Assembly (NCBI RefSeq): GCF_000471905.2
Contig: NW_006499801.1
Coordinates: forward strand, 517,544 to 581,543
Source of the DNA: Amborella trichopoda
Taxonomy: Eukaryota > Streptophyta > Magnoliopsida > Amborellales > Amborellaceae
Reading direction: 5' to 3'
DNA length: 64,000 nucleotides
This document shows positions 47,248-57,889 of this stretch, in pieces (within the stretch, counting starts at the first letter, position 1; the number at the start of each line of letters is the position of its first letter). The notes beneath the pieces were generated by a model. The model saw only the letters and a list, made by a program, of their open reading frames with translations, had not been told where the DNA came from and did no database searches. Both the position numbers and the translations under genes were made by a program.

Positions 47248-50200
47248 ACACCCCACATTCACCTCTTTCCCTCTCTACCAACTGACTCACTTTTCTCTCT
47301 CTTCCCTCTCTCTTTCTCCACACCCCGCGTTGACCTCCCCCCCCCTTCGGTGCATGCACGCACCCACTTTCTTTCCACTTGTCCTGCTTGTCTATAGTCA
47401 GGAGAGATGGGCCTGGAATATAGGACTAACTACATCGGATATAATTTATCAAAAAAAAACTGTATAATTCTTTTTGAATTTATTTGTTGAATTGTATAAA
47501 AAATTCGGTCTTTCTTTTAATTACAAAAAAACGAGTGCTATTCTGGTTCTTGTAAATTTGTTCATTGATTTTAAATATCTGAATTTTCTATTGATGCCTA
47601 TGAACTGCATATTAATTAAGCTAAAGGAATAAAAAGCTAATGCCTTGATTTTCTGCATTACTTTTTTGGCTTACTTGGGAGCAAGGATTTATCCCTTTCT
47701 TATGTGTTTTTTGTTTTTTTTGACAAAAAACTGTATTCAAACAATACAACATCATCTTCTTCTTTTTTCCCATTTCTTTGTTAGTATCTGCACAATTGAG
47801 ATTCATGTGTATTGATATCTCTGCAATGGCAATAAAAATTTCTGTTTCTAAATTCGGGCATTTTCGTTAGCCTTTTCTTGTTATTGAATCATTATTATCT
47901 CTAATAAGTCCTGATATATATAATTCATTTGCTTCTTATAAATGGTAGGATAGAATTAAGTATTGATATCACTGCAATGGTAAGAAGAAGAAGTATTTCT
48001 AAATTCATGGATTTTTGTCAGTCTTTCTTGTTTTTTGCATCAATTTTTTACACAATTATCTATAATATATTTATTTCTTATACATTTTTTAATAGAGTAT
48101 AGAACAATTGAAACTACCTGGAGTGTTGTCTTCGTACCAAAATTCATGCATAGCAATATTATGAATATATTCCATATTTTAATTTTCTATGAAACACAGT
48201 TGGCGTCTATCCACATGTAATTAACTATGAAACACAGTTGGTGTTTTTAGCTTAGGTTATATCTGGATCAGTTTATAGAGTGGAAAATCTAGATTGTATC
48301 TGGATCAGTTTATTGAATGGAAAATCTGGTTCCTTTATTATCCTTAAAAAATTTAACGTGTTGCAATATCGCTAGTGCGTTGCAATCTTGCTTACAGGTT
48401 TCCTTGTACCTATAAAAAACCTGCGTATTCGTGGTTTTCTTATTTCTGTTTCATTTTGCATTTTTTTGGCTAGTAATGAACATTTATTCACCTATTTCCC
48501 TGAGTATAGAATTGATGAGTGTCTTTTGTGAACCCATCACCTTGAAAACCACTATAATTCACACATAACAGATAATTTGTGCAATTGATGAAAAGATGAA
48601 AAGACACAAATCCTCTCTCCTTACATACGTTTTGTCAATTTCATAACCATAAATGGGAAACACTATATAAACAGAAAACATCAATGGGGACTTTTGTTTT
48701 TTGCTTATATCATTTTCTTTCTCTTTTCCTTATTAGATTTGACCCCAAGTTGATGCTGGAGAAGCTAAGAGGCAAGCGGCTAGTTTTCATTGGGGATTCG
48801 ATTGGGAGAAACCAATGGGAATCCCTTCTGTGTATGCTTGCCCAGGCAGTTCCCGACAAGGACTCCATATATGAGGTTAATGGGAGCCCGATCACAAAGC
48901 ACACAGGTTTCTTGATCTTCAAGTTTAAGGAATACAACTGCACGGTTGAGTATTATAGAGCTCCCTTCTTGGTGTTGCAAAGCAGACCACCTAAGGAATC
49001 CCCACCCCACATAAAGACTACCTTGAAGCTGGACCAGATGGATTGGAACAGTGTTAGGTGGAAGGATGCAGATGTGCTTGTCTTCAACACTGGCCACTGG
49101 TGGAACTACGAGAAGACAGTTCGCCAGTGGGTGTTCTTTTCTCTTTGTTTTCATTGTTTTCTCTTTTGCTTTTACCATAATTTCTTAGATTACTCTACCT
49201 TTCTTTTGAGCTCATTTTCTTCTCTATTACATTTCTTAAGGGGTGGGGGGGACTGATAACACTAGTGTTAAACTGCCAAGATTATTTTTTCAACTAGAAA
49301 ATTTTTTATCAAGAATCGGAATTTTTTCATTTGACCTCTCATCTTTTCATTGTCCACCTCATCTTCCCGAGAAATTTGAGGAATGTATCCCTTGGCTAGC
49401 ATCATCTTTGCTTGATTACAAGTCTTTCCTGCAGCTGGTTACTATTAATAGGTGCTGACATTGGCTCTAGAGGCCATGTTCATTGTTTCATTTGATAAGC
49501 AGCCCTAATGTTGTGGTCAGCCTTGTGGCTTAGTGGTTAGGAATTTGGGCATGAGCACATGTTCATTTTTTCATTTGACCTCTCATCTTTTCATTGTCCA
49601 CCTTTTCTTTCCTGAGAAATTTGAGGAATATATCCCTTGGCTAGCATCATCTTTGCTTGATTTCAAGTCTTTCCTGCAGCTGGTTAACTATTAATATGTG
49701 CTGACATTGGCTCTAGAAGCCATGTTCATTGTTTCATTTGATAACCAGCCCTAATGCTGTGGTCAGCCGTGTGGCTTAGTGGTTAGGAACTTGGGCATGA
49801 GCAACATGTCACTGTTTTCTTGATTCATAATCCTAGCTTGCCCACATTAAGAAAGAATACTCGAATTTTTAAGTTTGGTCGTTGTCTCCGAAAAAGGATG
49901 GCAATTGGTTTGAAACCCTAGTCACTGCTGTTTCTTTGTCCTTCTAGTCATTTTTTTTTATGCTGTTAACTGTTGTATGGAGTGAAATAAAGCGAATACA
50001 GAAGTCCGTGGAGAGGCCCACCATTCTAATCATTGACTTGAATGCGTGGCACGGATTGAAAGACACTTTCCAGTTTGGAGCATTTTGATCATCCACCATT
50101 CCACCCATTCCTGGCAATTTTATTATTTGCTTTACTGTGAAGTTTGAATAAACATTACTCGTGTGGGAATTTATGATTCTTTCTGAAACTGAAGTTGATG

Positions 50201-52091
50201 CTGATTTCTCTTCTGTGCGAATTAATGATGCTAATTCTTTTTTAAATGGTATTTGAATTTAAACAGTTGGAGAAATGATGGAAAATTCTCACTTCCTTGA
50301 TCTGGTTTTTGTGGACGACAAAACCCTATGAGAAGCATTGTTGCATGAGCTCAAAATCTAAATTAAACACTGATCAAATAGCAAAGTAATTGTTACTGAA
50401 TTAGATACGGATTTGATATGAATATTGTTTCTGTGATTTCCCATTTGTGTACTGCTTTCCTGATTTTCCGAAAATTTCCTGTGAATTTACAGGGGGTGCT
50501 ATTTTCAAGTGGGAGAAGAGGTAAAACAGAAGATGAATGTGTTGAGAGCATATAGGAAGTCAATAAGGACAGTGATGGACTGGGTTAAGAATGAGGTTAA
50601 CATTACCAAGACCCAAGTCTATTTCCGGTCCTATGCTCCCGTTCATTTCAGGTAGTGACATGAATCGGCCATCGTCTTTCATGCTGCTTTTCTTCTGCTT
50701 GTGTTATCTATAGCAGTGCTGTCAAATTCGCTTTGCTTCGGCCAAAGAGCCGAAGCATTCGGGTTTAGGCCTAGACCGAAGCAAAGTGAAGCCTGGTGCT
50801 GCCGCGTAGGTCAAATTCGGGTCTGCTTCGAGCAGATTCGACCGAAGCTTCGGCCTCTTCGGTTTTATTTTTTTGAATTTTTTTTGAATTTTTTCATTAT
50901 TTTTATATATTGGTGCTACCACTTCGGTCAGATTCGGGCGTCTTCGTTTAGATTCAAGTCTGCTTCTGGCAGATTGCGGCCCAAGCTTCAGCCTCTTCCA
51001 TACCCAAGCAAAGAAATACTGTATAAAAGTAATTTTTTATTTTTTTTTGAATTTTTTATTTTTATTTTTTCATTATTTTTATATAAAAATATCTAATTTA
51101 TTTATATTAAATTAACAAAGAATCCGAAGTCTTCCCCCGAATCGGTCGAAGCACCAAATTGCTTCATTTTTCTCACCAAACCAAAGAAGACCCCCAAAGC
51201 GACTATGACAACATTGATCAATAGTTCAATTCCATGGACTTCAGCTTTTGAATGAACAATTAACATCCCTTTAAAGTCAAGTTATGAGCTGGACTCTGTT
51301 GTACTGAACTCCATATGCAATTCCCTGCCCCTGATCTGCAGTTGTGCCCGAATTACACTGAAAACATCAGTAAGTTAATATCTCATAAGTCATAACTGTA
51401 GTTTAAAGTGCAATACTTCAACAAATCAAACTATTTTAAGTCGATGCACAATGTTTTCCTTATAATAATAAGGTGCGGAGCATAGTGGTCATTTAAGGAC
51501 ATGAGGAGCATTGGTGGTACAGAAGTTTGTGAATTGCTTTCTTGTATGTCTAGAGACTTCGGTTTTCTCATGTTTCTTCTGACAAATTTCTTTTTATTTC
51601 CTAAGAAGACTTGGGCCAACTTTCAAATTTCTTTTTGTTACAAAAGGTGCCAAGGCTCCACAAATTTTACCCAAAACTTCTGGAACTTTGAAACCGTCTC
51701 TCTATGGAAAATAATAGCAAGGAATCCTGTCGCCATTTACTACAGGGGTGGGGACTGGAGATCAGGTGGGAATTGTCACTTGGAGACATTACCGGAACTT
51801 GGGCTTATATCCTCAGTTTCACGAGAACCATGGGGTGAGTTTGTGAGCATGGTTGCAGATGCAGCAGCACGTCGGCAAGGAGTCGTTGAGGTAATGAATG
51901 TGAGCCACCTGACTAATATTCGCAAGGATGGCCACTCCTCCATCTACTACTTGGGTGGTGGAGCAGGACCTGCTCCCCTCCATCGCCAAGACTGCAGTCA
52001 TTGGTGCCTTCCTGGTGTCCCTGACTCTTGGAACCACCTCCTCTATGCATTTATCCTCCACCATGACATGCATCATCGTACATCATCATGA
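45551..52091 (+). CDS. TBL10-like: TBL10/TBL11-type polysaccharide O-acetyltransferase
   Basis: Exons 45551-45987, 48737-49126, 50493-50651 and 51746-52091 join in phase to give 443 residues. The protein is a type II Golgi membrane protein: basic start, membrane segment at about 27-50, then the PMR5N/TBL domain (91-145; [18 protein letters not shown]). The PC-esterase domain carries GDS (165-167; [18 protein letters not shown]), SPITKHTGF and TGHWWN, with [10 protein letters not shown] near the C-terminus (D411, H414). GDS Ser with the DxxH Asp/His is the known catalytic set of TBL acetyltransferases. TBL10 of Arabidopsis acetylates rhamnogalacturonan I, so pectin is the likely substrate. Intron 1 starts GTCTCTCT inside a CT microsatellite and contains an assembly gap; introns 2 and 3 contain a 244-bp duplication and a hAT-like insert. 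Exon 2 must end before GTGGGT, because the next donor (GTGTTC) breaks the frame. Paralogue identity is moderately sure. Confidence 0.88.
45988..46099 (+). repeat. CT microsatellite at the exon 1 splice donor
   Basis: The tract begins with the donor GT itself (AG|GTCTCTCTCT) and runs, with small interruptions, to the assembly gap. Confidence 0.95.
46100..47080. other. Assembly gap (981 N) inside TBL intron 1
   Basis: Unknown bases between two low-complexity tracts. Reading frames crossing it are meaningless. Confidence 0.99.
47081..47244. repeat. (TACG)n - (TAC)n - (TC)n tract beside the gap
   Basis: About 18 units of TACG (47081-47152) pass into about six units of TAC and then about 40 units of TC. 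The orderly loss of one base per unit is unusual for a natural microsatellite; see findings. Confidence 0.95.
49322..49809 (+). repeat. 244-bp tandem duplication in TBL intron 2
   Basis: CATTTGACCTCTCATCTTTT at 49328 recurs at 49572, and both units run to GTGGCTTAGTGGTTAGGAAY-TTGGGCATGAGC. About 95% of positions seem identical. The repeated phrase GTGGCTTAGTGGTTAGGA resembles a tRNA D-arm/A-box, so the unit may contain a SINE piece. The whole duplication is intronic. Confidence 0.9.
50714..51216. mobile_element. Non-autonomous hAT-like element in TBL intron 3
   Basis: Terminal inverted repeats CAGTGCTGTCAAATTCGCTT and CAATGTTGTCATAGTCGCTT (the latter read from the right end) agree at most positions. 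Flanks ATCTATAG (50706-50713) and ATCAATAG (51217-51224) match at 7 of 8, the duplication length of hAT elements. Subterminal GCTTCGG/CCGAAGC motifs occur repeatedly on both sides. No transposase is encoded. A relative is at 40272-40593. Confidence 0.82.
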
Positions 52092-53841
52092 CCATCATCA
52101 TCAGCATCATCATATCATCGTGATTACATGATGGTCGTCTAGCTATACAGCTATAATCTATACATACATCATTTTTTTGCTACAATGAGAAGGAATGAAT
52201 TCCTAATCTCCAGTGACCTATCCGCTCATGTTTTGATATTTTCTGAAAGGGTTAGGGTTCGGGTTCAGGTTCTTCATGGCTATCTCATATCCTCTCGTCC
52301 ATTTCAATATCATTGAATGCAAGGGACATATTCCATCCATCCATCTGATTGTACAGAGATGCAAAGATATTCCAGATGTCTCAATCAACATATTGCAAGG
52401 TTAGACTCAGCCATCCATTTGGAAGGGGATGAAGAAGATGCACATAGTATTCATTGTATAGTGAAGAAGGGAATTTTGTAATCATTTTTCCATTTATAAG
52501 TGCAATTTTTTGGTATTGAGTTTTGTTCTGCATCACGACAATTTCAGTCAAAGGTCCCTCGCAATAATATACATTTGACATGGTGTTATTATTTGGCATG
52601 GTTTGTCAAATGAATTAAATAAAAAATTAATATTTTAGGAAGGGTTGGTGTGGGAAAGGAGTTGGGGTCATGGTGGTAGCACCCCCTATACTTTAATTAC
52701 ACCCTACACTTTACTTACACCTTGTGACTGGCATGACTTTCATTCGTATTGACAACTTCAAAAACCACTAGGGGTCTCTCATTGAATAACTTCTTCAGAC
52801 CAGTGCTTATGGCTACAATATAAACAAGTTACAAAAAACGTGGCTAGAGGAATTTAATTTTGAGCAAACTCTGCATAACATCTTTGATTTCAAAAAATTA
52901 AAAATATTTGAAAAAAATCTCATTTTGAGTTTATGAACGCTGCTTGCATACAATGTTACCAGATAAACACTTGCACCCACAAAAAATGGCAATGCCAAAC
53001 TCATTATATCTAATTTCTGTTTTTTTTTTTTCTCTTTTCTTTTTTGATCATCTGCTTGAGATCTATACGTGTGCAAAATTTAGTATTACATGTGGCTCTA
53101 ATTTTTTAAAGTGGATTAAGTATATAAACTTGGCGCCATATACAAATTTTTTCTTAATGAAATGATTTCTTTTAGCTTTCTCATATGGTCGTGAATGTGA
53201 TGGGGATGTTGAAGCGGTTTTATGGACCGAAGACCATGTGATATTCATTGAATTAAAAGACGGACATGCAACTTCAATATGACGGGGAGGACCAAAGAAT
53301 AAATATGCATTAATAAATGCAAGCCTGGTAACACTCGCGATAAGTCTTAATAAACAAAGATTGTATATCATGAGATTTTATTTTTGGTACAAGAATGTCA
53401 CAATCATTTTTAACCATTAAATGTGAATTTTAATAGATAAAAGTGTCACAACATTTAAAAAATTTTGTTTTGGACTTTGTACCTAAACAATGATACGTCA
53501 TCAACCACCGGATTCAAATCTAACAGTCAATAATGATTGTAGTTTTGTATAAACCATAAATACTTGTAGTTTTGTATAAACCATAAATAGTCTCCTTATG
53601 TACATTTCTGAATAAAAAGACCCTTCTTGTAAATGTAATTTTTCTAATTTTTGTATTCTACTTTATTTTTCAAGAAAAATCAAGTAATACATATCACAAT
53701 TAGGAATTCTCTAGACTTGGTTAATTTTATTTGTATTATCATGTCTTTCTTTATCCAAAAACACCAACATGCTTACTTAACTTTCTTTTGCTTTTTTAAA
53801 TTGATACGTACATACATATACAAGTAGAGACCATCATGAGA
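52092..53841. other. Convergent intergenic region between TBL and PPR genes
   Basis: It should contain the two 3' untranslated regions. A CAT-rich tract (ATCATCATGACC, near 52080-52115) follows the TBL stop. Near 53540-53590 a 28-bp unit (TTGTAGTTTTGTATAAACCA-TAAATA) is duplicated. No gene is recognised. Confidence 0.5.
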
Positions 53842-55644
53842 CTACCAGTAATCCATGCAAGAACAGGAGCCTTGTCTAAAATGGTGGAAACGGGCCCGAT
53901 CTCGCATGATGACCTCCCTCTCATATATAAGAGATACAAGCTTTATAACATGATGGCAATCGCTACACACTCTTAGGTTCTTCATGAGCCTGATGGTGGT
54001 GCCCGGGGTCGTGCTGATAAGCCCAAACGCAATTGCTACTCTGTCACTGTGAAGTAGAAGAGACTGCTCTTTCCCCCCATCAGGCTCTGCTACATCTGCC
54101 TTTGAAGCATCTGGCACATAACCATTTGATCTCAAACGGCCCTCTACTTCATCCAACATCGAATATATGTCTCTCGATCGAGAGTGTGACGTATCCCCTG
54201 CTAAAAATTCATGCACCACTCCATCCAATTCTAAGTAACTGCACCCTGGTGGCTTTGCTACATTGTTCAGACTCATCTCCTTCCTAACTTCCCCTGCATT
54301 GTTCCATCGATTGGCTCGTGCATATGCTTTCGATAGTAACACATATGCACCACTAGTATCAGAGTCGAGCTCTAATAAGTGGCTTGCAGCCACCTTACTG
54401 AGGTCCAACTTGCCAGGACTCCTAGTACAGGAATCCAGTAGAGTCCTCCAAATGATAGCATCTGGCGTTAATGGCATAGTGGTTATGAGCTCATAGGCCT
54501 CATCTAGCCTACTATTTCGGCCCAATAGGTCAACCATGCACCCGTAGTGCTCAATTGCAGGTTCAATTCCATACCGACTCCTCATTGAATTGAATGTGCT
54601 TAAGCCTTGGTTTACAAGGCCACTATGCGCGCATGCACTCAACAAGCCAACAAAAGTAATGGCATTTGGCTTGAAGCCATCCTTGAGCATGCGAGAGAAC
54701 ATGTCCAAAGCCTCGTGGCCCGAACCATTAACAGAGAGCCCTTGAATAATCGTGTTCCATGAAGAAACATCCCTACTACCCATTTTATCGAAAACCTGTC
54801 GAGCAATGGTTACGCACCCACATTTTGCGTACATGTCAATAAGTGCATTACACATCAAAAGACTTTGCTCATTGTCTAACGAGAGTCTCGTTGCGAGCCT
54901 ATGCGCCCACACACCCAACGCAAACGCACCCAAACCTGCACAAGCACAGACCACACTATGCACCGTATAAGCATCGGGAGCTACATCACCAAGCCTATTC
55001 ATCTCACTAAACAATCCCAACGCTTCCTCAAAGAACCCCAACTGAACATACCCATATATCATAGAATTCCATGATACCACATTTTTCTCAGTCATTTCAT
55101 CAAACAATTGGCGCGCTAGATTTGCCACCCCACAGCTTGCATACATGTGCACTAGCCCATTGTTAACGTATGGGTCCATTGCCAACCCAAGCTTAAACAC
55201 CAATCCATGGATTTGCTTACCCTCAAAGAGGGCAAAGAGAAAAGCACAGGCCTTGAGAACAAAGGGAAACGAAAATTTATCAGGCATGGGGTTCGAGCGC
55301 AGGAGCATGAGACGAAACAGGACAATGGCTTGGTGCTTGGTGTGGGGGCATGGCGCGGCAGCATGGGCGCGTATGAGAGCGTTGAAGGCGAAAGAGTTCG
55401 GGTTTTCGGGTGGGGGGAGGTTGAGGAGGAGGCGCGCAGCATAGGCGGGGTCGAGGGGCGCGCAGGTGCTGATGGCGCGGTCCAAGAGGGAGGAACGGGC
55501 GAGGGCGTGGGAGCGGAGCATCAGGGCGTGGACTTGCTTGTAGTGGGGGAGAGACAGGGTGGTGCAGCGGTCGAGAAAGGCGAGCCATGAACGCGAGTCC
55601 TGGTGCGAGGGGGGCGCGCATGGCTCGCACAGGCAGGCCCGCAT
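53842..55644 (-). CDS. CRR28-like: DYW-type pentatricopeptide RNA-editing factor, CRR28-like
   Basis: Intronless, 600 residues from the first ATG (55644); the open frame runs on to 55737 without an ATG and into a MITE. The N-terminus lacks acidic residues early on and is followed by about ten PLS-type PPR motifs (for example NALIDMYAKCGCVTIARQVF and NVVSWNSMIYGYVQLGFFEE). E/E+ motifs and a PG box (PPGCSYLELDGVVHEF) follow, and the protein ends in DYW (GSCSCMDYW). It resembles Arabidopsis CRR28 (At1g59720), a chloroplast editing factor for ndh transcripts, in motif order and in EPAIEHYGC and GAYVLLS blocks; this orthology is from memory. The deaminase zinc site CSDCH (C560, C563) and H532 are present, but the catalytic HSE motif reads HSD (residues 532-534). 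The first 350 coding bases are strongly GC-rich, unlike the rest of the gene. Confidence 0.85.
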   Translation of the reverse strand: MRACLCEPCAPPSHQDSRSWLAFLDRCTTLSLPHYKQVHALMLRSHALARSSLLDRAISTCAPLDPAYAARLLLNLPPPENPNSFAFNALIRAHAAAPCPHTKHQAIVLFRLMLLRSNPMPDKFSFPFVLKACAFLFALFEGKQIHGLVFKLGLAMDPYVNNGLVHMYASCGVANLARQLFDEMTEKNVVSWNSMIYGYVQLGFFEEALGLFSEMNRLGDVAPDAYTVHSVVCACAGLGAFALGVWAHRLATRLSLDNEQSLLMCNALIDMYAKCGCVTIARQVFDKMGSRDVSSWNTIIQGLSVNGSGHEALDMFSRMLKDGFKPNAITFVGLLSACAHSGLVNQGLSTFNSMRSRYGIEPAIEHYGCMVDLLGRNSRLDEAYELITTMPLTPDAIIWRTLLDSCTRSPGKLDLSKVAASHLLELDSDTSGAYVLLSKAYARANRWNNAGEVRKEMSLNNVAKPPGCSYLELDGVVHEFLAGDTSHSRSRDIYSMLDEVEGRLRSNGYVPDASKADVAEPDGGKEQSLLLHSDRVAIAFGLISTTPGTTIRLMKNLRVCSDCHHVIKLVSLIYEREVIMRDRARFHHFRQGSCSCMDYW

Positions 55645-55703
55645 TGTTGTCAGCTTATTTAGGATCGTTGTCCTCAATCTCAAGGCATGCCTCTTTTCAC
55701 ATT

Positions 55704-56093
55704 GAAAAAGTTCATACAAGGGCGAGGCCCTGAACAATCAAATTATGGCGGACCTAAAAAATCTCACTAGAAAAGGCTGTTTCGATGCTAAAAAATTCTT
55801 ATATTAAACATCTCGATCTCACAATGCATGAAAAGGTGGAAAAATAGATTTCAAGTCTTGAAAATAGTGCATCTTATAATGCATTTTCGAAGTGCTAATT
55901 TTTAAGATTTTCAAATGTTCATAGATCTCCTTGATTTACACTATTTTTTAACTTTAAATTTTATAATAAAAAATAAAAATAAATTTCAAACCATGATAAA
56001 GATTTTTTATATTAAAACAACATATTTCGACACGCTTTGAAGGTGTGCCTTGCTTTGATTGTTTAGGGCTTTGGCCTTATACAAACCATACCC
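55704..56093. repeat. Hairpin-ended MITE directly upstream of the PPR gene (copy D)
   Basis: Left GAAAAAGTTCATACA with AGGGC-GAG-GCCCT and GAACAATCAAATTA. Right TTTGATTGTTTAGGGCTTTG, GCCTTATACAAACCATACCC. The hairpin stem differs from copies A and G but still pairs. Its edge is 60 bp from the PPR start codon, so the PPR leader or promoter probably includes it. No target duplication was found. Confidence 0.86.
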
Positions 56094-56328
56094 TTATTTG
56101 GGTAGTGACCATTTGATGTGAAAGCTGCTACATTGAGTGTGTCACAAAGTTTGAAAGAATTATTTTTTAAACTTTGAATTTGGTCAATGAAATAAATGCA
56201 ACCACCTAATTTTATATTCAATGGTCAAGATTAATTGTGACTACCTTGTACCAAAGATAAATGATCTCATTGTATACTTTTCATTATTATTGCATCAAAA
56301 TATTTTTTCTTGATGCGGGAGCATATTA
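56094..56328. other. Intergenic DNA
   Basis: Short, without recognised features. Confidence 0.45.
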
Positions 56329-57889
56329 CTCCAACAAGTTAAACCTAATCTAGAAGTAATTTCAAGACCTTAATGTTCGGGGACATAACCTCTTCAGCCT
56401 ATAGACTAAGAAATTTTCATATTACTCTTTATGCACCTGAAGGATGTTAGAACTGTATGTCTGTATATTTAAGCCTTAAGGCTCCATGGAAGATGTATTT
56501 CAAAACTTATTGAAGATGTGAACAAGAGCCCCATTTATAGGGTTACAAAGCGATGTACTATTAAAGAAAGTAACATATGCAATGAACCACCTTCTTAATA
56601 TGGAACATATAAAAAAATAATAATAATGTTCCCAAAAAATAAGTGCAGGTTTCTATAATTTCCACATTCCCTTTCAAATTCAAGATGCGTTAAGATATAA
56701 CAACTTAAGTTTGGACAACTTTCCACATTCTCCCTCAAACTCAAGATGAGTTATGATATAACAACTTAAGTTTGGACAACTGGCCTTGGAAACAAAGCAG
56801 AAACAGAAGAGGCTTGAGCAACTGCAAATTAACGATCATCAGAAACCGACGCCTCGAACATAGCTGTCACGCATAGCAACAAATCAACAAGCCTATGAAA
56901 CAGACAAACTCGAGTAACGAAAAAAAACTCGATCATCACATAGGATGGAGTAAATGAAAACTCCATTATCCAATAGGATTGAGTAACAGAAAATACAATC
57001 ATTAAACATGGTTGAGTAACAAAAAACTTGATCATCAACCATGATCGAGAAATTCGATCATTAAACAAGAGGCACTTGGAAAAGCCAACAGAAATAAGCA
57101 GTGGATCAACAAGCATAGTTGGACCGTAGATTCGAAGTTGAGAACAATAAGATCCAAAATAGATCAGAGAATCAAAACATGACTTAGCAGAGAGATAGAT
57201 CAAATAATCAAAGCACGACTCAACAGATCAAAAAGGAATTAACAATAGACTATTTTTAGGGAGAGATAAACCAAGAAAGAATGAGCAAGAAGAAATCCAA
57301 AACTGAAAATACTGTCGAAACTAAATATACCATAGATGAAAAATTTTCAAAGAATGCCATGTTGGAAAGAAAACAAGTACTTATCTTGAGTAACCAGATT
57401 TGTGCTATATTGTAATTCCTGAAAATTGATTACGATGGAGTCACAAAAAATTGTTCGAGATAGAACCTCGCTTTGATGCTATGTGAGAAACTGTATTTCT
57501 GTATATTTGGGCTTTAAGCCCTCATAGAAGATGTATTTCAGAACTTATTGAAGATGTGAACAAGAGCTCCAATTTATAAGGGTTACAAAGTTTATGTATT
57601 ACTAAAGAAAGTAACATATGCAATGAACCACTTTTTTAATATGGATACACATAAAAGGAAAGAAAATATTGTTCCAAAAAATAAGTGTAGACTTTTATGA
57701 TTTCCACAGAATAAAAAATGTCCCAAGATTGAATAGAGGCCATTCAATTTTTTAAGGCTAAGATCTAATTGTTAGAAAACTTAAAATTTAAATTTTATAG
57801 TTTGAAAATAATAATCTAGTGAGTTTTAGATGTTTTTCATAATTTTAGATCGAAAAAATACTTCCAAGTATACCTTCTTACCGAGGAAA
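56329..57889. repeat. CTCCCTC-ended MITE split by a copia derivative
   Basis: The left part (56329-56444) starts TA-CTCCAACAAGTTAAACC and carries ACATAACCTCTTCAGCC, as in the copy at 17011. The right part (57709-57889) carries AGAGGCCATTCAATTTTTTA and ends CCGAGGAAA-TA. The LTR element 56445-57708 lies between them. Confidence 0.7.
56445..57708 (-). mobile_element. Small non-coding Ty1-copia derivative (TRIM-like)
   Basis: Two direct LTRs of about 222-227 bp (56445-56666 and 57482-57708) share GTCTGTATATTT, GAAGATGTATTTCARAACTT and ATTGAAGATGTGAACAAGAG, and both begin TGTG/end CA on the minus strand. Next to the right LTR (minus strand) is TAGCATCAAAGCGAGGTTC, a decayed methionine-tRNA primer site. 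Next to the left LTR is a polypurine tract GAAAGGGAA. The roughly 815-bp interior has no gag or pol domain. About 65 bp at its 3' side, including the polypurine region, is duplicated. Confidence 0.82.

Noticed and set aside
45988..47467. TBL exon 1 frame continuing as a 638-residue protein
   Set aside because: It reads a CT microsatellite as Ser-Leu repeats and then crosses 981 N; the conserved junction CNIPR-FDPKL shows that splicing occurs at 45987.
49127..49130. TBL exon 2 donor at GTGTTC (49131)
   Set aside because: It would leave exon 3 out of frame; the GTGGGT donor after 49126 restores the conserved GCYF block.
54033..55590. Plus-strand frames within the PPR gene
   Set aside because: They are antisense shadows; the minus-strand frame has clear PPR, E and DYW motifs.
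55645..55737. PPR protein extended by 31 residues
   Set aside because: The extension starts with TTG and reads into a MITE; the first ATG is at 55644.
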